Assembly: GCF_008119665.1 (NCBI RefSeq)
Contig: NZ_CP043046.1
Location: 248,001 to 312,000 of the forward strand
Length of the DNA: 64,000 nt
Direction of reading: 5' to 3'
DNA from: Pigmentiphaga aceris
GTDB lineage: Bacteria > Pseudomonadota > Gammaproteobacteria > Burkholderiales > Burkholderiaceae_B
Every line of letters begins with the position of its first letter. The stretch's first letter is position 1. Of this stretch, positions 9,088 through 18,565 are shown one piece after another. The position numbers and the translations under genes were made by a program. Under the pieces are notes generated by a model. It searched no databases and was not told the DNA's origin. It saw only the letters and a list, made by a program, of their open reading frames with translations.

Positions 9088-10215
9088 ATGACGTCCTTTG
9101 CCTCCAATGATGTGTTGGCGCTGCGCGACCTGATCGTGCTGATTTCCGGTCTTGGCCTGGTGGTATTGGGAATCTGGATGTGGCGGCTGATATCCCGGCC
9201 GGTCACCCGTCAGCAGCCGCGCGACCGGCGTCTGCACACCATGATCGTGCTGGGCATGCTGGCGTTTGCGTCGGCGCCCATCATCTTCCTGGCGTTCAAT
9301 TTCTCGCGATTGCAGCCCACATCCTTCGCCACCGAAGAACCCACGCGAACGGTGCTGAACGCGCCTACGCGCGTCGGTGGCATCGACATGCCCAGCGGCA
9401 CGCGGCTTCAGCTTGAGCGCGAAGAACAGCTCGACTCATTCAGCTCGGCGGTCTTTACCAGCCCGGTTCAGGCCTACGGTGTGCCGGCCATGCGCATCAA
9501 CCGCCAACTGCGCGTGACCCAGCGCGATGGTGACGAAGTCCACGAACCCACGGGTGCCTACGTGACCGTGGCCGGTGACCAGACCGTGGACGGGTGGACG
9601 TGCACCTCTGGTGCCGTGGAAGGTCGTCGTCGCCCCACCTTGCATTTCCAGCTTGCGCGCGATGGCAGCGCACGTGCCTTCGAAGGGTGTCTGACAGCGG
9701 CCGGCAATCTGGTGGACGGCCACGCATTGCCGCTGGGCAGCGACATCGGTGCCGCCAAATACCCCGACCGGCCGGCGATCCGCTGGCGCGTCAGTCCGGG
9801 CGATGACAAGCTGTTCACGGTGCGGGGCATCCCGGTCTACAACGCCACCTTGTTGGTCGATGCCAAGCGCCAGGTAGTGGGCGTGCAGCACGCACAACTG
9901 GCGTGCCGATTGACCTTGGGACCGGTGACTTATGCCCCCGGCACGGAAATCGAAAGCGCCGACGGCGACTGGCGTAAGCGCTTCCCCGATGCCTGGTTCT
10001 TCAAGACCTCATCGACCCGCCTGGCCACGCAGGTGGGTGGCGACATCACGCCCGGTGCCTGGGTGGTGCAATCGCCCGACGGCGTCCTGCGCGGCACCAT
10101 GGCGGCACGCGGCGACGCGCGCACCCTGGGGCGTGACAAGTCCACCCGCACGCCGGGGTTTGCTGCACCGGCGCAGGATGAACCTTGCCCATTTGTGCCT
10201 GCGGCGCAAAGCTGA
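9088..10215 (+). CDS. Membrane-anchored protein of unknown function (intact copy of the tandem pair)
   Basis: A 375-residue protein with two N-terminal transmembrane segments (about residues 12-33 and 52-70), followed by an extracytoplasmic domain of about 300 residues. I do not recognise the family. The domain shows an internal repeat-like pattern of short beta-rich segments with conserved Cys (WTCTSG, EGCLTAAGN, LACRLTLG) and the motif GTEIESADGDW. The preceding pseudogene is a truncated homologue of the same protein, so this is the surviving copy of a duplication. It stands between the dsbA-SDR unit and the convergent TetR gene. Codon usage looks native. Confidence 0.75.
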   Translation: MTSFASNDVLALRDLIVLISGLGLVVLGIWMWRLISRPVTRQQPRDRRLHTMIVLGMLAFASAPIIFLAFNFSRLQPTSFATEEPTRTVLNAPTRVGGIDMPSGTRLQLEREEQLDSFSSAVFTSPVQAYGVPAMRINRQLRVTQRDGDEVHEPTGAYVTVAGDQTVDGWTCTSGAVEGRRRPTLHFQLARDGSARAFEGCLTAAGNLVDGHALPLGSDIGAAKYPDRPAIRWRVSPGDDKLFTVRGIPVYNATLLVDAKRQVVGVQHAQLACRLTLGPVTYAPGTEIESADGDWRKRFPDAWFFKTSSTRLATQVGGDITPGAWVVQSPDGVLRGTMAARGDARTLGRDKSTRTPGFAAPAQDEPCPFVPAAQS

Positions 10216-10276
10216 CGCGGATGTGCAGCGGGTCTGTAGTCAGGCGATGGTCTGAGGCCGTTTGATCTATGGCCGT

Positions 10277-11098
10277 TCAGGCAGGCTGCGTCGCGACGGG
10301 ATCGTCTGGCAACACAGATGCCGCCTTCACCCTCGCCAAGGCCCCACTCACTTCGCTGTGAAAGCGCATCAGCGCCAGCGTATCCAGCGCAGGCGGCTGC
10401 ACGGTCTGCCATAACAGCCGCATGATCTGATCGGCCGTGACATCGATATCGACCGCCTCATTGCGGCGAATGGCTCCCCACAACACGTGTTCCATCGGCC
10501 CGTAGATCATGGCGCGCAGCAGCCGCAGCGGCACATCGTCGCGGATTTCACCGCACTCGCGTGCCTCGGCCAGCACGGCCATCACGGGGGCGGTGTAGCG
10601 GCGTTGCAGCGCTGAAAACGTCTCGCCAAGTTCGTCGTTGCGTGCCCGTCCTTCAGCCAGGATCAGCGCGCACAGTCCGGTGCCGTCGACCAGCAGATGG
10701 CGCAGGTGGCTGTGCACCACGAAGTGCAGCTTGGCGTAGGTGCCGGACAAGGCAGGCAGCTTGCTTTCGATATCGACAATTATCTCGTCGTACCAGTCGC
10801 TCAGTACCCGCACGCAGAGTTCGCGTTTGCCCCGGAAATAGGTGAACACGGTTGCCTCGGATACCCCAAGGCGCTGCGCAATATCGGTAGTGGTGGCGCG
10901 CTCGAACCCGTGCTCTGAGAACACCGCCCGCGCGACCCGAAGAATGTCCTTGATGCGCTGTTCCGACTTGGCGCTGGCAGGCGCGCGCCTGACCCGCACG
11001 ACCGTAGTGTCAGCGGATTGCGCATCAGCAGACTGCACATCAACAAGCGGCGCAGAAACAGGCGATAGATCGGTGGGTGAATGAGCGGTCTTGGCCAT
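10277..11098 (-). CDS. TetR-family transcriptional regulator
   Basis: A 273-residue regulator. A Ser/Ala/Val-rich N-terminal extension of about 45 residues precedes the helix-turn-helix domain, with RVARAVFSEHGFERATTTDI, then AQRLGVSEATVFTYFRGKREL. The C-terminal part is a typical ligand-binding helical domain. It is transcribed divergently from an SDR and an acyl-CoA synthetase. A palindrome covers the SDR promoter in the 249-nt intergenic region, so it probably represses that pair and responds to an acyl-CoA or related ligand (inference). Confidence 0.92.
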   Translation of the reverse strand: MAKTAHSPTDLSPVSAPLVDVQSADAQSADTTVVRVRRAPASAKSEQRIKDILRVARAVFSEHGFERATTTDIAQRLGVSEATVFTYFRGKRELCVRVLSDWYDEIIVDIESKLPALSGTYAKLHFVVHSHLRHLLVDGTGLCALILAEGRARNDELGETFSALQRRYTAPVMAVLAEARECGEIRDDVPLRLLRAMIYGPMEHVLWGAIRRNEAVDIDVTADQIMRLLWQTVQPPALDTLALMRFHSEVSGALARVKAASVLPDDPVATQPA

Positions 11099-11223
11099 GA
11101 AAGCACTCCGAAGCGATGCGCCATGCTACCAGCGTCATGGCTAGCCCTCATATTGTTGAGCCTGAATCAATTTCCCGGAATTTGATGAATCATAGGTTAG
11201 GGTTTATCAATATGTCCGATCAA

Positions 11224-11253
11224 TTGACATTAAATTGAGTATTACTCAATATT
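11224..11253 (+). promoter_or_regulatory. Sigma-70-like promoter with overlapping TetR-type operator
   Basis: TTGACA at 11224-11229 is followed after 18 nt by AATATT at 11248-11253. Inside the spacer and the -10 box lies the palindrome ATTGAGTATTACTCAAT (11234-11250), two 8-bp arms around a single central T. An operator over the -10 region would block polymerase, which fits repression by the divergent TetR protein. Confidence 0.6.
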
Positions 11254-11347
11254 TCTACCAGGCTCGAAGTCGGACTCGCCAGCCATCCTGCATTCGCAGG
11301 GCCTGTACACGGCGACACCGCATTCACCACCCAAAAGGAGTCCTGCT

Positions 11348-12304
11348 GTGCCGCATGGAAATGACATGGTGCCCCCACACGCGGATAGCCCTGCAAGCGC
11401 AGGCAGCGCTTCAGATGCAGACACCACATCGCGTTATCGCTCTGCCTTCCGTCCCGGCCTGTTTGACGGGCGAGTGGTGGTAGTGACCGGCGGCGGCAGC
11501 GGTCTGGGCCGCTGCACCGCGCACGAATTGGTGTCGCTGGGCGCACAAGTGGTGCTGGTGGGCCGCAAGACCGACAAGCTGGTGGCGGTGCAAGACGAAC
11601 TCAGCCGCATCTACCCGGACCAGGCGCACACGCTGCGCCACCATGCGGTCGATATCCGTGACGAAGCCGGTGTGCGTGCAACGGTTGCCGCAATACTGGC
11701 AGACGTCGGACGCATCGATGGTTTGTTCAACTGCGCAGGCGGACAGTTTGCCGCGCCGCTGGACAAGATATCGGCCAACGGCTGGGAGGCAGTGGTACGC
11801 ACCAACCTGCTGGGCACTTTCCTGATGGCGCGCGAGTGTTTTACCCAATGGATGTCTGCGCACGGGGGTGCGATCGTCAACATGCTGGCCGACATCTGGG
11901 GCGGCATGCCAGGCATGGGGCACTCGGGCGCAGCGCGTGCCGGGGTATGGAACTTCACGGAAACGGCTGCGTGTGAATGGGCCTACGCAGGGGTGCGGGT
12001 CAATGCGGTGGCACCGGGGTGGATTGCATCGCACGGCATGGACAGCTACGACCCGTCCTACCAGGCCGTGTTGCGGGCGCTGAAAAAGAAGGTGCCCCTG
12101 CAACGCTTCGGCAATGAGGCCGAACTGGCCGCTGCGGTCACCTTCCTGTTGTCGGATGCCGCATCATTCATCAACGGCACAGTCATCCGGGTAGATGGCG
12201 GGGTGCCGAACGCCCGCCATTCGTGGGAGCTGGCCCCGGCCGAGCGCACCAGCAGCTTCGACGGCTTTCCTCTTTACCGCCCGCCTGCGGGCTTGCAAGA
12301 ATAA
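11348..12304 (+). CDS. SDR oxidoreductase, 2,4-dienoyl-CoA reductase / citronellol dehydrogenase-like
   Basis: A 318-residue short-chain dehydrogenase with the cofactor motif TGGGSGLG. The active-site segment reads GHSGAARAGVWNF where classical SDRs have Tyr-x3-Lys; the form lacking Tyr is typical of the 2,4-dienoyl-CoA reductase branch, and the Lys position is Arg here. The GTG start is supported by AAAAGGAG at 11333-11340, 7 nt upstream. The N-terminal extension of about 35 residues is low-complexity. The acyl-CoA synthetase follows 30 nt later on the same strand and a TetR gene is divergent, so a role in degrading an unusual fatty or terpenoid acid is likely but unproven. Confidence 0.85.
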   Translation: MPHGNDMVPPHADSPASAGSASDADTTSRYRSAFRPGLFDGRVVVVTGGGSGLGRCTAHELVSLGAQVVLVGRKTDKLVAVQDELSRIYPDQAHTLRHHAVDIRDEAGVRATVAAILADVGRIDGLFNCAGGQFAAPLDKISANGWEAVVRTNLLGTFLMARECFTQWMSAHGGAIVNMLADIWGGMPGMGHSGAARAGVWNFTETAACEWAYAGVRVNAVAPGWIASHGMDSYDPSYQAVLRALKKKVPLQRFGNEAELAAAVTFLLSDAASFINGTVIRVDGGVPNARHSWELAPAERTSSFDGFPLYRPPAGLQE

Positions 12305-12334
12305 GGACAGGATTCTGATGAGCAGGACGACAAC

Positions 12335-14017
12335 ATGCTGACGCCGACCGACGACTACGCTTCGCTGGCAAGCAGCTTTGCCTGGCAGGTGCCCACGCAC
12401 TACAACATCGGTGTGGATGTCTGCGACAAGTGGGCCGACGGCAGCGGCCGCCTGGCGCTGATCTACGAACAGGCCGATGGCCACCAGACCCACTACACCT
12501 TTGACGACATCCGTGCGCTGTCGAACCGGCTGGCCAACAGCCTGACCGAACAAGGCGTGGTGGTGGGGGATCGCATCGGCATTCTGTTGCCGCAAGCGCC
12601 CGAGACGGCGGTGGCGCACGTGGCGGCCTACAAGCTGGGCGCGATTGCCGTGCCGCTCTTCACGCTGTTCGGCGTGGATGCGCTGGAATACCGCTTGGGC
12701 AATTGCGGGGCCACCGCCTTGGTGACCGATCGCGAAGGGGTCGAGAAAATCCGCCCGATCCGGCATCTGTTGCCGGCTTTGAAGACGGTGTATTGCGTGG
12801 ATGTGGCGAGTTCTGCGGCTGTGCCGGCGCAGCCTGCCACCGGACAGATCGACGGCAGCGCGCACACGAACCTGTCTGCCGATGCAGTGCTCGATTTCCA
12901 TGCTGAACTGGCCGCGTCTTCGCCAGCCTTCATTCCCCGCCAGACCCTGGCCGACGATCCGGCCGTGATCATCTACACCTCGGGCACCACCGGCAAACCC
13001 AAGGGCGCACTGCATGCACACCGGGTGCTGCTGGGCCACCTGCCGGGCGTGGAGATGTCGCACAACTTCTTCCCGCAAGATGCCGGGCTGATGTGGACGC
13101 CGGCCGACTGGGCGTGGATCGGCGGCTTGCTGGATGTGTTGATGCCGTCGTGGCATCACGGCATTCCGGTGCTGGCCCGACGCTTTGAAAAATTCGAGGC
13201 GTCGGCAGCCGTCGAGCTGATGGCGCGTCACAAGGTCACGCACACCTTCCTGCCGCCCACTGCCTTGAAACTCATGCGTGGCAAGGTCGATGAGTCGGTG
13301 CGGCCCGGCCTGTCATTGAAGTCGGTGGCCAGTGGTGGCGAATCGCTGGGCGAAGAACTGATCGACTGGGGACGTCGTGTGTTCGGCGTGACCATCAACG
13401 AGTTCTACGGCCAGACCGAATGCAACATGACCGTGTCCTCGTGCTCGGCCATGTTCGCGCCGCAGGTCGGTGCCATCGGCAAGGCCGTTCCCGGCCATGC
13501 GGTGGCCATCGTCGATGACAACGGTGTGCCGGTAGCAATCGGGGTCGAGGGCAACATCGGCGTGCGCTCGCCCGACCCGGTGATGTTCCTGGGCTACTGG
13601 AACAACCCCGAGGCCACGCGCGAAAAATTCGCGGGCGACTACCTGTTGACCGGTGACATGGGCACCTGCGACGAGGACGGCTTCATCCGCTTCGTGGGCC
13701 GCAATGACGACGTGATCACCAGCGCGGGTTATCGCATCGGCCCGGGTCCGATCGAGGACTGCCTGATCAGCCACCCGGCCGTGCGCATGGCGGTGGTGGT
13801 GGGCCGGCCGGATGACATCCGCACCGAGATCGTGAAGGCCTTCATCATCCTGCACGAAGGGGTGGTCGGTGACGATGCGTTGGTACGCGAAATCCAGGCG
13901 CATGTGCGCACACGCCTGGCTGCACACGAGTACCCGCGCGAAATCACCTTTGTCGACAGCCTGCCGATGACCGCCACCGGCAAGATCATTCGCCGGGAAT
14001 TGCGTCAGTTGGGCTGA
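12335..14017 (+). CDS. AMP-forming acyl-CoA synthetase
   Basis: A 560-residue ANL-superfamily enzyme that activates a carboxylic acid to its CoA thioester through an acyl-adenylate. Visible motifs are the P-loop-like YTSGTTGKPKGALH (about residue 210), the adenylate motif NEFYGQTE (about 350), LTGDMG (about 435), and the C-terminal catalytic lysine in MTATGKIIRREL. It resembles medium-chain acyl- or acetyl-CoA synthetase-like proteins; the chain length cannot be set from sequence. It is the second gene of the TetR-controlled unit and ends at a strong hairpin shared with the convergent argE. Confidence 0.92.
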   Translation: MLTPTDDYASLASSFAWQVPTHYNIGVDVCDKWADGSGRLALIYEQADGHQTHYTFDDIRALSNRLANSLTEQGVVVGDRIGILLPQAPETAVAHVAAYKLGAIAVPLFTLFGVDALEYRLGNCGATALVTDREGVEKIRPIRHLLPALKTVYCVDVASSAAVPAQPATGQIDGSAHTNLSADAVLDFHAELAASSPAFIPRQTLADDPAVIIYTSGTTGKPKGALHAHRVLLGHLPGVEMSHNFFPQDAGLMWTPADWAWIGGLLDVLMPSWHHGIPVLARRFEKFEASAAVELMARHKVTHTFLPPTALKLMRGKVDESVRPGLSLKSVASGGESLGEELIDWGRRVFGVTINEFYGQTECNMTVSSCSAMFAPQVGAIGKAVPGHAVAIVDDNGVPVAIGVEGNIGVRSPDPVMFLGYWNNPEATREKFAGDYLLTGDMGTCDEDGFIRFVGRNDDVITSAGYRIGPGPIEDCLISHPAVRMAVVVGRPDDIRTEIVKAFIILHEGVVGDDALVREIQAHVRTRLAAHEYPREITFVDSLPMTATGKIIRRELRQLG

Positions 14018-14028
14018 TATCGGGTGAT

Positions 14029-14068
14029 GCATCCTGGGGCGTGCATGTACCGCGACGCCCCAGGATGC
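14029..14068. terminator. Hairpin between convergent acyl-CoA synthetase and argE genes
   Basis: A perfect 13-bp stem, GCATCCTGGGGCG at 14029-14041 and its complement at 14056-14068, with a 14-nt loop, fills the 57-nt gap between two convergent genes. It is probably a bidirectional terminator, although T-runs on either side are weak. Confidence 0.7.
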
Positions 14069-14074
14069 CCCTGG

Positions 14075-15253
14075 TTATTTCAGCGCGAAACCCGGCTTCG
14101 CAATCTGCGCCAGCAAGTCCTGCATGAACTGATCGCAGCGTGCCAACTGATCCAGCTCGATGAACTCATCCGGCCGGTGCGCCTGTTCGATCGAACCCGG
14201 TCCGCAGACGATGGCCGGAATGTCGATTTCTTCGAACAAGCCGCCCTCGGTACCAAAGGACAGCGTGATGGTGTCCTTGAAACCGGTCAGCGCGCAGCAG
14301 AAGCTTTGCAGACCGTGGGCATTGCGGCCTTGTAGGCCGGGGTAGGCCGAGATCCGCTGGAAGTGCACGCCGCAGGCTGGGTCCACCACACGCATCTGCG
14401 GTTCCACGGTTTCGCGTGCGAAGGTGCTGACTTCATCGATCATCGACACCACGTCGTCCGTGGGCAGATACCGGATCTCGAAGTCGAATTCGCAGCGCTC
14501 GGGGATCACGTTGATCGCAATGCCACCCGACACCTTGCCCGTCTGGATCGTGGTGTAGGCCGGCTCGAACGCCGCATCGTGCGGGCCGTCATCACGCAGG
14601 CTGTTGGCCTTGTTGCGCAGGAAGGAAATCAGGTCGCAGGCGTATTCAATTGCGTTGACCCCCAGGTGGGTCAGCGCCGAATGTCCGGCGCGGCCTTCAA
14701 CCACCACGCGATAGGCCTGCTTGCCCTTGTGTCCACGCGCCACGTGCATCAGCGTGGGTTCGCCAATGATCACGGCCAGCGGTTTCACCGGTTCGTTGGC
14801 CAAGGCCGCCAGCAAACCACGCACGCCCACGCAGCCGACTTCCTCGTCGTAGCTGAAGGCCAGGTGGATGGGCACGTCGCGCACACCCGCCACGAACGAC
14901 GGCACGGCGGCCAGCACGCAGGCGATGAAGCCCTTCATGTCCGACGTGCCCCGGCCGAACACCTTGCCGTCGCGTTCCACCAGCGTATAGGGGTCGGCAG
15001 TCCACGGCTGGCCGGTGGTCGGGACCACATCGGTGTGGCCCGACAAACAGATGCCGGCCACACCCTTCGGGCCGATGGTCGCGTACAGGTTGGCCTTGGT
15101 GCCTTCGGTATTGAAGGTCAGGGCGCTTTCCACGCCATGCTGCGCCAGATAGGCCTCGATCCAGCGGATCAGATCCAGGTTGGATTTGCTGCTGGTGGTG
15201 TCGAAGGCGATCAGCTGGGCGAGCAGGTCGCGGGTGGAATACGTGGTGGGCAT
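14075..15253 (-). CDS. argE: acetylornithine deacetylase (M20 family)
   Basis: A 392-residue zinc hydrolase that removes acetyl from N-acetylornithine in arginine synthesis. The metal and catalytic motifs of M20 peptidases are present: SGHTDVVP (about residue 77), GRGTSDMKGF, the general-base region YDEEVGCVG, and GEPT. Length matches ArgE. The gene is monocistronic in appearance, convergent with the acyl-CoA synthetase and 135 nt downstream of the end of the DUF3604 gene. Related M20 deacylases share these motifs, so the exact substrate rests on overall resemblance. Confidence 0.9.
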   Translation of the reverse strand: MPTTYSTRDLLAQLIAFDTTSSKSNLDLIRWIEAYLAQHGVESALTFNTEGTKANLYATIGPKGVAGICLSGHTDVVPTTGQPWTADPYTLVERDGKVFGRGTSDMKGFIACVLAAVPSFVAGVRDVPIHLAFSYDEEVGCVGVRGLLAALANEPVKPLAVIIGEPTLMHVARGHKGKQAYRVVVEGRAGHSALTHLGVNAIEYACDLISFLRNKANSLRDDGPHDAAFEPAYTTIQTGKVSGGIAINVIPERCEFDFEIRYLPTDDVVSMIDEVSTFARETVEPQMRVVDPACGVHFQRISAYPGLQGRNAHGLQSFCCALTGFKDTITLSFGTEGGLFEEIDIPAIVCGPGSIEQAHRPDEFIELDQLARCDQFMQDLLAQIAKPGFALK

Positions 15254-15388
15254 GATGGGGGCGGTGGCAGGCGAGTTCGTGGATGTAACGCAACTTCCTT
15301 CGGGCCGTTCTGCTTGATCGACATCGTCAGAAGGTGGGGTCTAATCATAAAGCGAACTTGCGGCGGCCATCCGCCTGGTCATCAGCCG

Positions 15389-17764
15389 CTATGCAGTCAT
15401 GGTCAAAAACAGTGCCGAGGTCCATACGCGTGATTGATCGCGCTGACGCGCGCATATGAACAATGGATGTTCGCGATCCGCGCTCAGATGAAGGTCTTTG
15501 ATACCGATCTGACCCGCCAATTCGCGTGGCAGGGCATGCGCGCTTATGCGTTCAAGAGACAGCTTCAGTTCTGCGCCCGGCAAGGCAATGACGCGTTGCC
15601 CCTCGGCCAGCAAGTCGTCACCGGCGACGGCAAGTTCGACGCTGGGCGCATGCACATAAGCTTCCGGCTGAGCGGGGTCCCCGACCTTCACATAGCTGTC
15701 GATGCGGCTGTGGATCTCGATGCTGGCCCCGGCCAACTGAGACAGCTCGATTTCAATGCTGTCCGTGTCGCCATTGGTGTCGGTGCGGAAGGCCAGGCTG
15801 GTGGCGTCCTGACGCCATACCGTCTGCTCGGGATGATCCAGACCGAGTGCGTCGAACTGTTTGATGACGACACCTGTCACCCGGATTTCGCCGGTCCAGT
15901 AGGCACCGCGATACCGGTCCTTGATGCGTGCGCCGCCCAGGCGCAGGCGAACACGCTGGCTGCTGAAGCCCAGTTCTTCGTGCAGGTTGCGTGACCAGAT
16001 CAGGCGTTCGCCGTCGAACAGATCGACTTGTTCCCAACCGCTTTCCCCCAGCAGGCGGTAATCAAGCGTGGTCTCTGTCGTTGCGGTGAAAACTTCACCC
16101 ATCACATGTTCGCCCGCTCGCAAGCTGGCGAATGAACGTTCTCCGGTGGTCGCAAAGGTGCGACGGGCGCGTAGTGCCTTGCCAACATTGGCACGGTCAA
16201 ACCCCGACGACAGCACGCCTGTCAGTCCGCCGCGTGAGCCGAACACCGCCGTAGCCGGCACGCCGCCCCCACAGCGGCCCTGGTGCTCGTCGCTATTGGC
16301 GGCGGCACCCACGCGATAGCCGCGTTGCAAAGCTTCGGCATACACCCAATGGAATTGGCCCCACGCCGAGCCGACTTCGATCAGGCGTTCCAGGTCCGGG
16401 TGATGCCAGTCCAGATTGCAGCGACGGCCGCCCACGTGCGGCATCATCAAATGGCCTTCGGGATCTTTGGCATAGGCTGCATACAGTTCGTCCACCGGCC
16501 AGGCACCTGGTTTGATGGTCCCTGCGGTGAATTCGTTCCATTCGAAGGACCGCACCAGACGTCCCTGATTGTCGAATGGAAACTCCGGTTTTCGGTCGTG
16601 CAGGAACACCACGTTGCGGTCTCCACCTGCGCAGGAATTGCCACACCATTCCGTGCCCGGGTAGCAGACAAAGCGGCCGGGCTCGTTCAGCTCATGAATC
16701 AGCTCGACGGCCTGATCCCAGCGCGCTTCGGTGATGTTGAAATCGTTGGCGGTGTAACCCAGGATGTCCAAGCCAGCAACATCTCGGCCGTAGCTCAGGT
16801 TGTATAACGTGTCGTTGGTGCCTACCGTGTCGTCGGAGTGCACGTGCAGGTCTGCATAAAGCGGCCGCAACCCGGTGCCTTGTGGGTCTGCATTGACGAA
16901 GGCCTGTGCCGGTGCCACATCAAGATGATCGACATGGGCGCGCAGTTGCCATTCGCCGATTTTCTGAAGCCGCAGACCAGGCAGGCGCACGACTGCCCAG
17001 CCTTCGCTGGCAAGCGTGAAAGACAAGCTTTGCGATTCGCCATCCGGTCCCCGCAAATGCAGAGTGCCTGGCAGTGGCAACTGGCGGCAGGTGTTGCCCC
17101 AGACATCGTCCACACGCAGCAATACGTCGAACGCCTCATCGACGCTGATCAGTCGCGGCGCAATCAGCTGCAAGCGGCTGGGGGCACCCGGCACGATGTC
17201 CCACACCAGGTCGCCGGGTACTTCGGCAAATTTCGAACTGCCCAGCGGATCGATGAACAGGCGCAGTCGGAAATCCTTTTCGACGAAACTCTGTACACGC
17301 GTGCCCGCGCCGCCTTGGCGACGGTCGCCCAGACGAACGACAATGCGGTCGCCAGGGTTCAGGTAGCCATCGACGATGTCGATGATGATCGCCTTTTGAA
17401 AGGGGCGCTCGTGCCCTTTCTGGTCGAAGCGGACCTTCAGGTGCTGCACGGTGGCCTGGCTCTGGCCCGGGACCAGTTCACCTGCCTGATATTCGACGCT
17501 GACATAGTTGGCACCTGCCGGGTTGGAGGTCTGAAACAGCGCCCAGTCGGAATAGAACTTGAAGGCGAGCTTCAACCAGGCTCCATCGGCAAGGCCACTG
17601 GCACCCACTTCATAGGTCAGGGTGATCTCATCCCATTGCCCGGCGACCAAGGTCTGCCGGTTGCTCTGGATGCTTCCCAGAAACGGACGGGCTTTGTTGC
17701 GTTCGTAGAGGCCTTGCGGCGCGGTGTAATTACCGGCGTCGCGCGGATCGAAAGATGTGGTCAA
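15389..17764 (-). CDS. DUF3604-family protein with PHP-like hydrolase motifs
   Basis: A 791-residue protein. The N-terminal third is beta-rich. The central part carries a PHP/amidohydrolase-like metal site, with YADLHVHSDDTVG, then MMPHVGGRRCNL, then AAANSDEHQGR and YPGTEWCGN. These features match DUF3604, whose function is not established. I prefer the TTG at 17764 (giving TTSFDPRDAG) with GAGGTG just upstream; an upstream start at 17824 would overlap the permease gene. It is the last gene of an ABC-transporter operon, 44 nt after the permease, so it probably acts on the imported compound. No signal peptide is evident, so it should be cytoplasmic. Confidence 0.75.
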   Translation of the reverse strand: MTTSFDPRDAGNYTAPQGLYERNKARPFLGSIQSNRQTLVAGQWDEITLTYEVGASGLADGAWLKLAFKFYSDWALFQTSNPAGANYVSVEYQAGELVPGQSQATVQHLKVRFDQKGHERPFQKAIIIDIVDGYLNPGDRIVVRLGDRRQGGAGTRVQSFVEKDFRLRLFIDPLGSSKFAEVPGDLVWDIVPGAPSRLQLIAPRLISVDEAFDVLLRVDDVWGNTCRQLPLPGTLHLRGPDGESQSLSFTLASEGWAVVRLPGLRLQKIGEWQLRAHVDHLDVAPAQAFVNADPQGTGLRPLYADLHVHSDDTVGTNDTLYNLSYGRDVAGLDILGYTANDFNITEARWDQAVELIHELNEPGRFVCYPGTEWCGNSCAGGDRNVVFLHDRKPEFPFDNQGRLVRSFEWNEFTAGTIKPGAWPVDELYAAYAKDPEGHLMMPHVGGRRCNLDWHHPDLERLIEVGSAWGQFHWVYAEALQRGYRVGAAANSDEHQGRCGGGVPATAVFGSRGGLTGVLSSGFDRANVGKALRARRTFATTGERSFASLRAGEHVMGEVFTATTETTLDYRLLGESGWEQVDLFDGERLIWSRNLHEELGFSSQRVRLRLGGARIKDRYRGAYWTGEIRVTGVVIKQFDALGLDHPEQTVWRQDATSLAFRTDTNGDTDSIEIELSQLAGASIEIHSRIDSYVKVGDPAQPEAYVHAPSVELAVAGDDLLAEGQRVIALPGAELKLSLERISAHALPRELAGQIGIKDLHLSADREHPLFICARQRDQSRVWTSALFLTMTA

Positions 17765-17808
17765 GATGCACCTCGTGCAAAAGATCGGGTATGCGGTCGA
17801 GCGCAGGA

Positions 17809-18552
17809 TCAGTCCGCGCGCCAAGCCTGGTAATGACGTTCAATGCGGCGAAACACCAGGCTTTCCATCAGCCAGGCCATCAGGCCGATCAGCGCAATGC
17901 CCAGCAGCACCTGGCTGCTGTTGCCGATCTGCCCGCCCATCGACACCATCCAGCCGATGCCTTGTGATGCGCCGATCATTTCTGCGGCCACCAGCGCCCG
18001 CCAGCCCTGACTGAAACCAATGCGCAGGGCAGCAGTCAGGAAAGGCAGCGAGGCCGGCAGATAGATGTGTGCCAGCAGTTGCCACGGGTTGGCTCCCAGC
18101 GTGCGCGCAGCACGTACCTCGCCGCCGCGAATGCTCTGTACGCCCTCTTGAATCGTGACAGCCATCGGAAACATGGCAGCGATGAAAATCACCAGCACGA
18201 TCGAGAAGAATCCCAGGCCGAACACAATCATGATCAGCGGTGCCCACGCGATTGGGGGGATCGCCATGAACAGGCTGTTGAGCGGTGCGACGAAGTCACG
18301 GAATTGCCGTGACAGTCCGCCTGCCATTCCCAGCAAGACGGCCACCACTACCGCCGAGCAGAAGCCCGCCAGCTCTGCCAGCATGCTGGCGCGAAACTGT
18401 TTCCACAGCGACCCGTCGCCGATCCAGCGAACAGCTTCTTGCGCCACTGTCCACGGCTGCGGCAGCACGTAGCTGGGTACCTGCGAGGCCGCAACGATCC
18501 AGATCAGCAGCAGAAAGGGCAGGGAAGCCCAGCCCCAGGTCGGTTTCAACAT
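17809..18552 (-). CDS. ABC transporter permease (nitrate/sulfonate/taurine type)
   Basis: A membrane permease of about 247 residues with six hydrophobic segments. The EAA-type cytoplasmic loop is seen as GEVRAARTLGANPWQLLAHI, typical of the SsuC/TauC/NrtB class. The ATG at 18552 is chosen because AGGTGA lies 5 nt upstream; an alternative upstream start would run into the preceding binding-protein gene. The gap to that gene is 13 nt. It forms the channel of the transporter with the neighbouring ATPase and binding protein. Confidence 0.9.
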   Translation of the reverse strand: MLKPTWGWASLPFLLLIWIVAASQVPSYVLPQPWTVAQEAVRWIGDGSLWKQFRASMLAELAGFCSAVVVAVLLGMAGGLSRQFRDFVAPLNSLFMAIPPIAWAPLIMIVFGLGFFSIVLVIFIAAMFPMAVTIQEGVQSIRGGEVRAARTLGANPWQLLAHIYLPASLPFLTAALRIGFSQGWRALVAAEMIGASQGIGWMVSMGGQIGNSSQVLLGIALIGLMAWLMESLVFRRIERHYQAWRAD

Positions 18553-18565
18553 TGGCATCACCTGT

